DNA from: Roseateles sp049532965
Lineage (GTDB): Bacteria; Pseudomonadota; Gammaproteobacteria; Burkholderiales; Burkholderiaceae_C
DNA length: 64,000 nucleotides
Assembly (NCBI RefSeq): GCF_049532965.1
Contig: NZ_CP186694.1
Coordinates: 3,968,001-4,032,000, forward strand
Reading direction: 5' to 3'
Shown here: piece after piece, positions 9,582-19,161 of the stretch
Layout: every line of letters begins with the position of its first letter
Numbering within the stretch: the first letter of the stretch is position 1
Program-made: the position numbers and the translations under genes
Notes under the pieces: model-generated
Told to the model about the DNA's origin: nothing
The model's database searches: none
The model's input: only the letters and a program-made list of their open reading frames with translations

Positions 9582-10589
9582 ATGGATCAGTCCGCCTCGT
9601 TGCCGCCGCTTCGCATCCTGGTCGTCGACGATCAGGCGAGCACGCGCAGTTTCCTGTGCCGCCAGCTCCAGGCCATCGGGCACCACACGCTGGAAGCGGA
9701 TGGCGGCGACAGCGCGCTGGACCGCTTCTCGGGCGAGCAACCGGACCTGGTGCTGCTGGACGTCGAGATGCCGGGCCATGACGGCTACTGGGTCGCCAGC
9801 CAGATGCGGGCGAACGAGAACGGCGGCTGGACGCCGATCATCTTCCTGTCGAGCCGCGACCGCGACCAGGACCTCTGGCAGGGCATCGAGTCCGGCGGCG
9901 ACGACTACCTGGTCAAGCCCGTCTCCAACACCGTGCTGCAGGCCAAGCTGCGGGCGATGCAGCGGCTGCGCCGCATGCAGGCGCGCCTGCAGGAGGTCTC
10001 CGACGAATTGCGCCACAGCAACGAGCGGCTGGAGAAGCTCTCCGGCGAAGACGCGCTCACGCGCCTGATGAACCGCCGCGCCTTCGACGCGCGGCTGGCG
10101 CAAGAGATCGCCTGCGCGCGGCGCGACCAGCAGCCGCTGACGCTGGTGCTGTGCGACATCGACCACTTCAAGCGCTACAACGACAGCTTCGGCCACCTGG
10201 CCGGGGACGCATGCCTGCAGCGGGTCGCCCAGTTGCTGCGGGAAACCTGCCGCCGGCCGCGCGACTGCGCCGCGCGCTATGGCGGCGAGGAGTTCGCGCT
10301 GATCCTGCCCGGCACGCCGCGCTCGGGCGCGATGACCTTTGCGCGAGCGGTGATGCGCACGCTGCGCAACTGCAACATGCTCCATCCCGATTCGGTCGAG
10401 TCCTACGTGACGCTGTCCGGCGGCATCACCACCTGCGTCCCCGACGCCGGCACCAGCGTCGAGGGCCTGATCCGCCGCTCCGACGACGCGCTCTACACGG
10501 CGAAATCGCGGGGCCGCAACCGCTTCTTCAGCTTCGAGATGCAGATGGACACCGTCGAGCAGGCGCCGACCGGCTTCGCGCCGCTGTGA
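9582..10589 (+). CDS. Response regulator diguanylate cyclase (REC-GGDEF), copy 2
   Basis: 335 aa, the tandem paralogue of the upstream gene. The receiver domain has IVVDD and VLLDVEMPGHDG; the cyclase domain has GGEEF with inhibitory site RPRD five residues before it. Blocks such as GIESGGDDYLVKPVS are identical between the two copies. It lacks the Pro-rich tail of copy 1. Both copies keep intact active sites, so both should be active when phosphorylated; the signal is not apparent. Confidence 0.93.
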   Translation: MDQSASLPPLRILVVDDQASTRSFLCRQLQAIGHHTLEADGGDSALDRFSGEQPDLVLLDVEMPGHDGYWVASQMRANENGGWTPIIFLSSRDRDQDLWQGIESGGDDYLVKPVSNTVLQAKLRAMQRLRRMQARLQEVSDELRHSNERLEKLSGEDALTRLMNRRAFDARLAQEIACARRDQQPLTLVLCDIDHFKRYNDSFGHLAGDACLQRVAQLLRETCRRPRDCAARYGGEEFALILPGTPRSGAMTFARAVMRTLRNCNMLHPDSVESYVTLSGGITTCVPDAGTSVEGLIRRSDDALYTAKSRGRNRFFSFEMQMDTVEQAPTGFAPL

Positions 10590-10702
10590 ACCGACGCGGC
10601 ACGCGGCGCTCCACGCTTTCCGGGTCTCCGGAACCACTCTGCTGACAGGTCCGATGCGCCGGTGCGGTTACCGTCCGGCCTTTCGATTCCCGCCCGCCAC
10701 GA

Positions 10703-11800
10703 ATGCCTGTGATCGATCACGACGCCCTGCGGCGTCACGCCATCGCCCGCACCTTCTTCAAGCCGACCACGCTGCTGCGCGCGATCCAGCGCCTGGGCTT
10801 CGTGCAGGCAGACCCGATTCGCGCGCCGGCGCGGGCGCAGGACCTGATCCTGATGCACCGGGTCAAGGACTACCGGGCGGGCCAGCTCGAAGCGCGCTAT
10901 TCGCGGCTGGCGGTCGAGGAGGACTGCCTCGTCAACTACGGCTTCCTGCCGCGCGAGATGCTGGCGCTGCTGCATCCGCGTGTCGCCCGCCATGCCTGGG
11001 ACGACGCGATGAACGCCCGTGCCGCGGAGGTTCTCGATTTCATCCGCGCGCGGGGCCGCACGCATCCGCAGGAGGTGCTGAAGGCCTTCAGCCATGGCCG
11101 CGTGGCGGGCTACTGGGGCGGCGAACTCAATGCCAGCACGCACCTGCTGGACGGCATGCATTACCGCGGCCTGCTGCGCGTGGCGCGGCGCGACTCCGGC
11201 ACGCGCGTCTACGAGGCGATCGAACATGCCGCGCCCGATGACAGCCCCGAGGCCCGGCATGCGCGCGCCGCGGCGCTGCTCGACACGGTGGTGGCGCTGT
11301 ATGCGCCGCTGCCCTCGCCGAGCCTGGGTTACCTCACCTCGCTGCTCGGTTACGGCGCGCCGCACCTGAAGACCGAGGCCCGCAACGTGCTCAAGCAAGC
11401 CAGGACGCGCTGGGCCCATGCGAAGGTCGACGGCGAGGTCTGGTACTGGCCGGCCGACGAGAACCCCGCCTCGCGCGCGCACCGCGCCGACCCGCACAAG
11501 CTGCGCTTCCTGGCGCCCTTCGATCCGCTGGTGTGGGACCGGCGGCGTTTCGAGCGCCTGTGGGGCTGGGCCTACCGCTTCGAGGCCTATACGCCAGCGG
11601 CGAAGCGGACCATGGGCCACTACGCGTTGCCGATGCTCTGGGGCGATCGCATGATCGGCTGGGCCAACCTGAGGGTGGAAGACGGCACGCTCGTTCCCGA
11701 CCTCGGCTTCATCGACAAGCGTCCGCGCGACGCGGCCTTCCGCACCGCGCTGGACGAGGCGTATCACGACATGGCGACCTTCCTCGGGCTGGCGGACTGA
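10703..11800 (+). CDS. Winged-helix DNA glycosylase-like protein (YcaQ/AlkX family)
   Basis: 365 aa, a normal length for the HTH_42/YcaQ family. Three tandem winged helices are typical. The N-terminal block LGFVQADPIRAPARAQDL contains a Q-x-D motif matching the catalytic QxD of E. coli YcaQ (AlkX), which unhooks interstrand crosslinks and alkylated purines. WDRRRFERLWGW and LPMLWGDRMIGW are further family signatures. It stands alone, with no clear operon partner. Confidence 0.85.
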   Translation: MPVIDHDALRRHAIARTFFKPTTLLRAIQRLGFVQADPIRAPARAQDLILMHRVKDYRAGQLEARYSRLAVEEDCLVNYGFLPREMLALLHPRVARHAWDDAMNARAAEVLDFIRARGRTHPQEVLKAFSHGRVAGYWGGELNASTHLLDGMHYRGLLRVARRDSGTRVYEAIEHAAPDDSPEARHARAAALLDTVVALYAPLPSPSLGYLTSLLGYGAPHLKTEARNVLKQARTRWAHAKVDGEVWYWPADENPASRAHRADPHKLRFLAPFDPLVWDRRRFERLWGWAYRFEAYTPAAKRTMGHYALPMLWGDRMIGWANLRVEDGTLVPDLGFIDKRPRDAAFRTALDEAYHDMATFLGLAD

Positions 11801-11824
11801 GCGCCCGGCCGGCGCTCCACCGGA

Positions 11825-12853
11825 TCAGGCGTTCACCAGCGCCATCGACACCTCGGGGTAGCGCGCGCCCGCCACGGGATGCTGGTCGAGCAGGTCCCGC
11901 AGTTCCTCCCGCAGCACGTCGTTGAGGCGGATGCGCGCCGCCATCGCGTTCTCATCGAGGCGTGCGATCGAGCGGGTGCCTGGGATCGGCACGATGTCCG
12001 GGCCGCGGTCGAGCAGCCAGGCCAGCGCCAGCTGGGCCGGCGTCAGTCCATGGTCGCGGGCCAGCGCGACGATCGCATCGGCCAGCGCGAGGTTCTGCGT
12101 CAGCTGGGCGTCCTGGAAGCGTGGATTGACGCGCCGCCAGTCGTTGGCCGCCAGTTGGTCTGCGCTGCGGATGGCCCCCGTCAGGAAGCCGCGTCCCAGC
12201 GGGCTGTACGGCACCAGCGCAATGCCCAGCTCGCGGCAGGTGGGCAACACCTCGGCCTCGACGTCGCGCGTCCAGAGCGAGTACTCCGATTGCACCGCCG
12301 CGATCGGGTGGACGCGATGGGCGCGGCGGATCGTCTCGGCAGAAGCCTCGGACAGGCCCAGATGCCGCACCTTGCCCGCGCGCACCAGTTCCGCCATCGC
12401 GCCGACGGTCTCCTCGATCGGCACGCTCTTGTCGACGCGATGCAGGTAGTACAGGTCGATGTGATTCACGCCCAGGCGGCGAAGGCTCGCGTCGCAGGAC
12501 GCATGGACATGGGCCGGCTTGCCGTTGACACCGGCGGACAGGCCATCGGCGTTGCGCACGATGCCGAACTTGGTCGCCAGCACCACCTCGCGGCGGCGAT
12601 TGGCGAGCAGGCCAGACAGCAGCCGCTCGTTGGCGCCGTTGCCATAGATGTCGGAGGTGTCGAGGAAGTTCATGCCCAGGTCCAGCGCGCGATGCAGGAC
12701 GGCCATGGACGTCGCCTCGTCGGCGGGACCGTAGAAGTCGGACATGCCCATGCAGCCCAGGCCGAGGGCAGAGACCTCCGGTCCATGGGCGCCGAGGCGG
12801 CGGCGCGGCAGCTGGGTCAGGTTGTTGAGCGGTTCCTTGAACATGATGGTCAT
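11825..12853 (-). CDS. Aldo/keto reductase
   Basis: 342 aa from ATG 12853, preceded by AAGGAG. The fold is a (beta/alpha)8 barrel NADPH-dependent reductase. Catalytic tetrad candidates are Asp and Tyr in DTSDIYG, Lys in ATKFG and His in YYLHRVD. The cofactor region GRGFLTG and VPIPGTR is typical of the AKR family active on aldehydes/ketones. It is divergent from an AraC-type regulator 204 bp away, a common arrangement in which the regulator controls the reductase. Confidence 0.93.
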   Translation of the reverse strand: MTIMFKEPLNNLTQLPRRRLGAHGPEVSALGLGCMGMSDFYGPADEATSMAVLHRALDLGMNFLDTSDIYGNGANERLLSGLLANRRREVVLATKFGIVRNADGLSAGVNGKPAHVHASCDASLRRLGVNHIDLYYLHRVDKSVPIEETVGAMAELVRAGKVRHLGLSEASAETIRRAHRVHPIAAVQSEYSLWTRDVEAEVLPTCRELGIALVPYSPLGRGFLTGAIRSADQLAANDWRRVNPRFQDAQLTQNLALADAIVALARDHGLTPAQLALAWLLDRGPDIVPIPGTRSIARLDENAMAARIRLNDVLREELRDLLDQHPVAGARYPEVSMALVNA

Positions 12854-13057
12854 GGCGGCACTCCTTGAAAACAGGACTTCAGGGGAAAGGGGAAGCAACG
12901 CGGGGCGGGAGGCCACCGCGATGACCATCAGCTTAGGAAGCCGTCCCCCCACCGGACCAGCGCAAAGCTCGCCGGTCCTTGCCCAATCCTCCGGAGGGCG
13001 GTCTTGCGCCCGCGCGAGCGCTGGCGGCGCGCGCGACGGACTTGCACAATCCGCCGC

Positions 13058-13999
13058 ATGGTCGCTCCTACTCCGATTCCCCTGGCGGACGGATTCCCCG
13101 ACGCGCTGCAGGCGCTGCGCGCGCAGATGGTGGATCTGACCCTGCGTCATACCGATGGCGACGGCTCGCGCCCGACCACGATCCCCTGCCTGCAGCTGAT
13201 CAAGGCGAGCTGCACCGCGCCGCGCACCGCGCCGGCGCTGTACGAGCCCGGCCTGGTCATCGTGCTGCAGGGGCGGAAGAAGGTCGAACTGGGCACCGAA
13301 ACCCTCTTCTACGACGCGCTGCATTTCCTGCTCGTGTCGATGACGATGCTCCCCAAGGGCCAGGTCATCGACGCCACACCGGAGAAGCCCTATCTCTGCG
13401 TGCGCGTCAGCTGCGACACCCCGACGCTGGCCGAGCTGATGCTCGAGGTCGGCCCGGCCGGCAGCGACGCACCGCAAGCGGCGCAGTCCGGGCTGAATGT
13501 CGCGCCGGTGTCCGAGCCGCTGCTCAGCGCGACGCTGCGCCTGATGCAGCTGCTCGACAACCCGCAGGACCAGCGCGTGCTGGCGCCGTTGCTGCAGCGG
13601 GAGATCTTCTATCGCGTGCTGACCGGCCCGCTCGGCCCGCGGCTGCGTGCGCTGGCGCAGCAGGACAGCGCGACGCGCCGCCTGTCGCGCGCCATCGACG
13701 AGCTGAACCGCCGCTTTCATGAGCCGATCAGCATCGACGAACTGGCGGAGGTGGCGCACATGAGCGCGTCGACGCTGCATCAGCGCTTCAAGCAGCTGAC
13801 CAGCCTGTCGCCGATGCAGTACCAGAAGCAACTGCGCTTGCAGCACGCGCGCCGGCTGATGCTGGGCAGCGGGCTGGATGCGGCCGCGGCGGCGCACCAG
13901 GTCGGCTACGAGAGCGCCTCGCAGTTCAGCCGCGAGTACCGGCGCCTCTTCGGCACGCCGCCGCGCGCCGACATCGAGCAACTGCTGCGGACGGGATGA
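13058..13999 (+). CDS. AraC family transcriptional regulator
   Basis: 313 aa from ATG 13058. The N-terminal effector domain (AraC_N type; LYEPGLVIVLQGRKKV) spans about residues 25-185. The C-terminal double helix-turn-helix (ISIDELAEVAHMSASTLHQR, then VGYESASQFSREYRRLFG) binds DNA. Divergence from the aldo/keto reductase suggests it regulates that gene and itself. The effector is not evident. An in-frame upstream start exists at 13004, but family alignment favours 13058. Confidence 0.92.
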   Translation: MVAPTPIPLADGFPDALQALRAQMVDLTLRHTDGDGSRPTTIPCLQLIKASCTAPRTAPALYEPGLVIVLQGRKKVELGTETLFYDALHFLLVSMTMLPKGQVIDATPEKPYLCVRVSCDTPTLAELMLEVGPAGSDAPQAAQSGLNVAPVSEPLLSATLRLMQLLDNPQDQRVLAPLLQREIFYRVLTGPLGPRLRALAQQDSATRRLSRAIDELNRRFHEPISIDELAEVAHMSASTLHQRFKQLTSLSPMQYQKQLRLQHARRLMLGSGLDAAAAAHQVGYESASQFSREYRRLFGTPPRADIEQLLRTG

Positions 14000-14358
14000 G
14001 TGACGATGCGGCACGCGAACATCGTTGCCGCCGCCCCGCAAGCTCCGGGGGGATGCGCGATCGAGCGCCTTGTGCTACATTCCGCCGCTTGATTCGCACA
14101 AGACCACCCTCTTCAGGTCTTCTTCTGCAGCCCCGCCGGTCCCTCTCACGGACTTTTCTCGCGCGCGGCTCGCACCAGCATCAACCCCCGGTTCGTGCGC
14201 TTGAGCGTTTCTGGCTCCAGGCCGCCGCTTGCCATCGGCAGACGGAGCCACCCACCGTGCCCGGCCCCGCCGTCGCGCCATCGAACCGATGCCGTGCACA
14301 TTCCCAAACCGCGCCAAGACGGTTGCGTATAGCGATTGCCTGTCAAGGCGCACACCTC
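14000..14358 (+). promoter_or_regulatory. Long untranslated leader upstream of the 74-aa gene and infA
   Basis: 359 bp without a convincing gene. A candidate extended -10 (TGC followed by TACATT, 14076-14081) would start a transcript with a leader of about 270 nt. The leader has pyrimidine-rich stretches (CACCCTCTTCAGGTCTTCTT near 14105) and several short self-complementary segments. A long leader before a small gene and a second IF-1 gene resembles cold-shock mRNA organisation. This is inference; no start site is shown by the sequence itself. Confidence 0.35.
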
Positions 14359-14583
14359 ATGACAACCATGCAAAAGAAAAGCATTGAGGTGGGGCGATTC
14401 CTTGTCTCACCGATGACCAAACCCCATGCCGACGGCGGATTCGCCGCGGCCGTCTCGATCCGATCGGGACGCGGCATGGCCAGCATTGATCGCGTCATGC
14501 GATTCGTGCCGACCTTCGAAACCCGCCGCGCCGCATTGCGGTACGCGGAGAACGAAGGCACGGCCTGGGCGCGCAGCCACTGA
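14359..14583 (+). CDS. Small protein of unknown function, 74 aa
   Basis: The frame starts at ATG 14359 with a weak AAGG upstream. The protein (KKSIEVGRFLVSPM, SIRSGRGMASIDRVMRF, FETRRAALRYAENEG) has a compact basic/aromatic pattern like small beta-sheet proteins linked to Burkholderiales cold-shock genes. I do not recognise a named family with certainty. It has no signal peptide or membrane segment. It lies 84 bp before infA in the same direction and probably shares its transcript. Confidence 0.65.
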   Translation: MTTMQKKSIEVGRFLVSPMTKPHADGGFAAAVSIRSGRGMASIDRVMRFVPTFETRRAALRYAENEGTAWARSH

Positions 14584-14667
14584 GCGGCGCGCCCGTGATC
14601 CCGAGGCGAAGGCCTGCACCGTGCAACGGCCAGCGCCCTTTTCATTTTCAATAAAGGAGCATCCCGA

Positions 14668-14925
14668 ATGGCCAAGGAAGAACTGATTGAAATGCAGGGC
14701 GTCGTCAACGAAATCCTGCCGGACTCGCGCTTCCGCGTGACCCTGGAGAACGGCCATCAGGTCATCGCCTACACCGGCGGCAAGATGCGCAAGCACCACA
14801 TCCGCATCCTCGCGGGCGATGCGGTGTCGCTGGAAATGTCGCCGTACGACCTGACCAAGGGCCGGATCACCTTCCGTCACCTGGCGCGCTCGTCGCACCA
14901 GTCGTCGCCGCCGGTCCGCCGCTGA
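14668..14925 (+). CDS. infA: Translation initiation factor IF-1
   Basis: 85 aa, one OB-fold (S1 domain). MAKEELIEMQGVVNEILPD, GHQVIAYTGGKMRKHHIRI and LTKGRITFRH are standard IF-1 blocks. It binds the 30S A-site during initiation. AAAGGAG lies 9 nt upstream of the ATG. The slightly long C-terminal tail (SSHQSSPPVRR) and the absence of ribosomal-protein genes nearby suggest this is the second IF-1 copy found in betaproteobacteria, not the one in the S10/spc operon. Confidence 0.96.
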   Translation: MAKEELIEMQGVVNEILPDSRFRVTLENGHQVIAYTGGKMRKHHIRILAGDAVSLEMSPYDLTKGRITFRHLARSSHQSSPPVRR

Positions 14926-14929
14926 CGAC

Positions 14930-14963
14930 GTCCCGCCCACGGGGGCGCTCGCCCCTGCGGGAC
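14930..14963 (+). terminator. GC-rich hairpin after infA
   Basis: GTCCCGC (14930-14936) pairs with GCGGGAC (14957-14963), and inside it GGGGC (14942-14946) pairs with GCCCC (14951-14955). It starts within 5 bp of the infA stop. No T-run follows, so it may stabilise the infA mRNA 3' end or attenuate read-through instead of terminating fully. Confidence 0.45.
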
Positions 14964-14974
14964 AATCGCCGGCC

Positions 14975-15175
14975 ATGACCACCGCCCCGTCCGCCCCGGA
15001 GCCCGGCATCGAGCCCTCCGACGATCCGATGCCCCTGCCTCCGCCGCAACCGGACATCGATGCCTGCTGCGGCAATGGTTGCGATCCGTGCATCTTCGAC
15101 CTGCACGATCTGGCGATGGACGACTACCGGCAACGGCTGCGCGCCTGGAAGGCGCGGCATCCCGAGGCGCTCTGA
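14975..15175 (+). CDS. Oxidoreductase-like domain protein
   Basis: 66 aa. The C-terminal half carries the Cys-rich signature CCGNGCDPCIFDLHDLAMDD of the oxidoreductase-like N-terminal family (PF09791 type). The N-terminal third is a Pro/Asp-rich linker. Biochemical function is not established; the three or four cysteines suggest metal or disulfide chemistry. It ends just before a strong terminator. Confidence 0.85.
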   Translation: MTTAPSAPEPGIEPSDDPMPLPPPQPDIDACCGNGCDPCIFDLHDLAMDDYRQRLRAWKARHPEAL

Positions 15176-15197
15176 CGCCTCGCTCACCCTCCCCCAG

Positions 15198-15226
15198 AAG
15201 GGCCGCCTCGCGCGGCCTTTTGCTTT
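15198..15226 (+). terminator. Rho-independent terminator
   Basis: AAGGGCCGC (15198-15206) pairs with GCGGCCTTT (15212-15220), 9 bp with one G-U and a 5-nt loop, followed by TGCTTTT. It ends the infA/oxidoreductase-like transcription unit. Confidence 0.85.
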
Positions 15227-15431
15227 TGGGCAACGCCATCGAGAGGGTGCCCCGGCGACCGCCGACGGGGGCGGCGCTTGCGATTCGTGACGCTTTCGGG
15301 GGATTCCCGGCCTTCAGAACGCCCCGCCTCCCGCCGACATTCCGGACAGGCGCCGCGCTTGCCGAGCCGGCGCATCACGAGGATGCTTGCCCCATCCGCG
15401 CCGTCCCGCGAGCCCTGCCCCGGAGGTCCTG

Positions 15432-15914
15432 ATGTTCATGCCCGGCCCCCACCGCTTCCACGTCGCGCACTCGGACGCGCAGGCCAACCTGCGCTTCGCC
15501 CTGGCGCGCTTGAGCACCGACTGGCGGAGCCTCGACCCGTTCGGGCTGGAGGTGCTGCTCCGCCACTTGCTGATGGCCGAGCATCGTTGCATGCCCCATC
15601 CCAGCGTGATACGCGAGCGCCCCACCAACCGTTGGCTGTTACCGCGGCTGCGCCGCCGACGGCTCGAAGTGGCGGAACGCCTGGTCGCCCGCGGCGGCCG
15701 CGTGAGCCACGCAGCACTGGCCCGCGTCCTGCCGCGCGGTCACGACTGGCCCGGGCTCTCGGCCCTGGTCGGGCGTCACGCCTGCGATCCGGTCGAGGGC
15801 CGGCAACCGCGGCCTCACACCCCGGTCGTGGATGCCCCCACCCTGCCGCGCGCGCCCAGCAACGCCCGCACGACTTCCGCGAAACCGTCGCCCCGCTCAG
15901 CCGCGGTGACGTAA
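15432..15914 (+). CDS. Hypothetical protein, 160 aa
   Basis: The start is placed at ATG 15432 because GGAGG (15422-15426) lies 5 nt upstream. The first 110 residues look like a folded Arg/Leu-rich helical protein (SDAQANLRFALARLSTDWRS, LEVLLRHLLMAEHRC). The last 40 residues are Pro/Arg/Ser-rich and overlap, antisense, the 3' end of the HAD phosphatase gene by 100 bp. I recognise no family. The coding case rests on the ribosome site and length; it could be a local gene or partly spurious. Confidence 0.5.
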   Translation: MFMPGPHRFHVAHSDAQANLRFALARLSTDWRSLDPFGLEVLLRHLLMAEHRCMPHPSVIRERPTNRWLLPRLRRRRLEVAERLVARGGRVSHAALARVLPRGHDWPGLSALVGRHACDPVEGRQPRPHTPVVDAPTLPRAPSNARTTSAKPSPRSAAVT

Positions 15915-16633
15915 GCGGGCGGGTGGTCCAGCAGCGGCAGGAAGCGCGCGATGTTGGCCACGCCCACCGACAGCGGCACCCGTTCGAACATCAGCTGGTC
16001 GTTCGTCGAGTCGCCGACGTAGACCCACTCGCGCGGGTCGAAGGCCGCTCCGGTGAGCCGGCGCACCGCCCAATGCGCGGCGCTCCACTTGCTGTGGTCC
16101 CCGATCCAGCCGTTGACATGGATGGAACTCACCGTCGCCACCAGGCCATGGGCGCGCATCAGGTCGCAGACGGCGGCGATGGCGTCATCGTCCAGGCGTT
16201 CGAATTCGCTGTGGTCGATCGCGATGTCGGTCAGCCGGCCGGCGCTGTCACGGGCCGGCACGGCGCCGGGCACCGCCGCCACGATCGCGCACATGCAGGC
16301 CTGCAGCCGCGCGAAATTCGCGGCCCGCGTGGCATCGTCCTGCGCGAACTCGGTCATCAGCGCCTGCCCCTCGCGGTGCAGCAACACTCCGCCGTTCTCC
16401 GCCACGATCCCCCGAACGGGCCACTCCCGGGCGAAGGGTCGACTCCATCCGGCCGGACGGCCCGTGATCGCGATGACCGGCACGCCGGCCGCCTCCAGCC
16501 GGTGCAGCGCGTCCAGCGCCGCCGGGGCGATGCCGTGCTCCCCGGTCAGGGTGTCGTCGATGTCGGTCAGCAGGCCGCGCACGGTGCGCCAGGCTTCACG
16601 GGGACAGTCGGCCAGCGGGGTCATGGTTCGCAT
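15815..16633 (-). CDS. HAD superfamily (IIB) phosphatase
   Basis: 272 aa from ATG 16633 (a second ATG lies at 16624). HAD motif I is LLTDIDDTLTGEHG, motif II ITGRP, motif III is the Lys in the DHSKWSAAHW region, and motif IV is VYVGDSTNDQLMF. The central cap matches Cof/sucrose-phosphatase-like (IIB) enzymes. The substrate is probably a small phosphorylated sugar or metabolite but cannot be named. It is divergent from ahcY. Confidence 0.88.
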   Translation of the reverse strand: MRTMTPLADCPREAWRTVRGLLTDIDDTLTGEHGIAPAALDALHRLEAAGVPVIAITGRPAGWSRPFAREWPVRGIVAENGGVLLHREGQALMTEFAQDDATRAANFARLQACMCAIVAAVPGAVPARDSAGRLTDIAIDHSEFERLDDDAIAAVCDLMRAHGLVATVSSIHVNGWIGDHSKWSAAHWAVRRLTGAAFDPREWVYVGDSTNDQLMFERVPLSVGVANIARFLPLLDHPPAYVTAAERGDGFAEVVRALLGARGRVGASTTGV

Positions 16634-16651
16634 GGGCCGGGATTGTGCGAC

Positions 16652-16657
16652 TACAAT
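16652..16657 (+). promoter_or_regulatory. Candidate -10 element for the ahcY transcript
   Basis: TACAAT lies 15 nt before the riboswitch aptamer, so transcription would begin about 16664, just ahead of the first aptamer helix. No good -35 hexamer is seen. Its placement relative to the aptamer is the main support. Confidence 0.4.
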
Positions 16658-16666
16658 CGCGCCCTG

Positions 16667-16759
16667 TTCCGAGGAGCGTTGCGACCTCCCATCCCATCGA
16701 GGCCAGGCTCGGAACCGCCGTGCGGCGACATGCCGGCGGCCATGGCAACCGCGCTCACC
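16667..16759 (+). promoter_or_regulatory. S-adenosylhomocysteine (SAH) riboswitch aptamer
   Basis: The conserved SAH riboswitch layout is directly visible. TTCCGAG (16667-16673) pairs perfectly with CTCGGAA (16708-16714). GAGCGTTGC (16674-16682) pairs with GCAACCGCGCTC (16745-16756), and the conserved CAGGCTCGG and GCTCACC blocks are in place. This class is common in beta- and gammaproteobacteria upstream of ahcY. It raises expression when SAH accumulates, so SAH hydrolase is induced by its toxic substrate. The aptamer starts just after a TACAAT -10 and ends about 105 nt before the ahcY ATG. Confidence 0.92.
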
Positions 16760-16785
16760 CGTCGACCCTTCGCAGGCCGGGTGAG
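16754..16785 (+). promoter_or_regulatory. Candidate expression platform hairpin of the SAH riboswitch
   Basis: CTCACCCG (16754-16761) can pair perfectly with CGGGTGAG (16778-16785). The left arm reuses the conserved 3' GCTCACC part of the aptamer, so aptamer and hairpin cannot form together. SAH binding would free the right arm. No T-run follows, so control of downstream structure or translation is more likely than simple termination. This is inferred from base pairing only. Confidence 0.6.
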
Positions 16786-16865
16786 GACCGAGCGGCAACG
16801 CCGCCCCCTTCTTCCCCCCGCTTCCCAATCGCAGGCGTCGACGGTTCTTCCTCGCAGGAGTCCGC

Positions 16866-18299
<1,434 letters not shown>

Positions 18300-18312
18300 C
18301 CGACTTGATCCG

Positions 18313-19080
18313 ATGAGAGCCGACCAGCTCATCGTGTCGTCCGGCCTCGCGCCGACGCGCTCGGCCGCACAGCGGCTGATCGAGCGTGGCGCGGTGCAGT
18401 GGGACTCGCCCAAGGGCTGGGTGCCGCTGAGGAAGGCCGGCGAGACGCTGCCCGAGCAGGCGCAGTTGCGCGTCACCGACGACGCGGAGCTGCGCTATGT
18501 CTCGCGCGGCGGATTGAAGCTGGAGGGCGCGCTGCGCCAGGCCGGCGTCGATCCAACGGGATGGGTCGCGCTCGACATCGGCCAGAGCACCGGCGGCTTC
18601 ACCGACTGCCTGCTGAAGGCGGGGGCCGCACGCGTCGTCGGCGTGGACGTCGGCCATGGCCAGTTGCATGCCGCGCTGCAGACGGACGAACGCGTCGTGG
18701 CGCTCGAGGGGACGCATGTGCGCGAACTCGGCGCCTCGCCGCTGCGCGAGGTCGCTCCGGCCGGCGGCTTTGCGCTCGTGGTCGGCGACCTCAGCTTCAT
18801 CTCGATGATCGGCGCGTTGTCCCACCTCGATCCGTGGCTTGCCGCCGGCGGGCAGGCGTTGCTGCTGATCAAGCCGCAATTCGAGCTCGGTCCTCAAGCC
18901 ATCGGCAAGGGCGGCCTGGTGAAGGATCCGTCGCTGTATCCGGTGCTCGAGCAGCAGGCCCGCGAGGCGGCGCTCGCGCTTGGCTGGAGCGTCCAGGGCT
19001 GGTTCGACAGCACCATCACCGGCGGCGACGGCAACCGCGAGTTCTTCCTCTGGGCCCGCAAGGCCACCACGCCCGCCTGA
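18313..19080 (+). CDS. tlyA: TlyA family rRNA 2'-O-methyltransferase / hemolysin-like protein
   Basis: 255 aa. An N-terminal S4 RNA-binding domain (MRADQLIVSSGLAPTRSAAQ) is joined to an FtsJ/RrmJ-like methyltransferase with SAM motif LDIGQSTGGFTDCLL and GDLSFISM. Related proteins methylate 16S and 23S rRNA riboses; actual haemolysin activity is doubtful for the family. It is 13 bp downstream of ahcY and a consumer of SAM, which suits its place in this operon. Confidence 0.9.
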   Translation: MRADQLIVSSGLAPTRSAAQRLIERGAVQWDSPKGWVPLRKAGETLPEQAQLRVTDDAELRYVSRGGLKLEGALRQAGVDPTGWVALDIGQSTGGFTDCLLKAGAARVVGVDVGHGQLHAALQTDERVVALEGTHVRELGASPLREVAPAGGFALVVGDLSFISMIGALSHLDPWLAAGGQALLLIKPQFELGPQAIGKGGLVKDPSLYPVLEQQAREAALALGWSVQGWFDSTITGGDGNREFFLWARKATTPA

Positions 19081-19110
19081 GGCGCGCAGCCACCCGCGCC
19101 GCCCACGATT

Positions 19111-19140
19111 CCCGCATTCCTCCCGATTCCTCCCGATTCC
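19111..19140. repeat. Short tandem repeat upstream of metF
   Basis: Three imperfect 10-bp units, CCCGCATTCC then TCCCGATTCC twice, lie 22 bp before the metF start. No function is evident; it may be slippage-prone sequence in the leader. Confidence 0.5.
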
Positions 19141-19161
19141 ATCGACCTTCCAGGACGCCCC

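Noticed and set aside
18313..19080. Haemolysin as the function of the TlyA protein
   Set aside because: S4 plus FtsJ-type domains indicate rRNA methylation; the haemolysin label is historical for the family.
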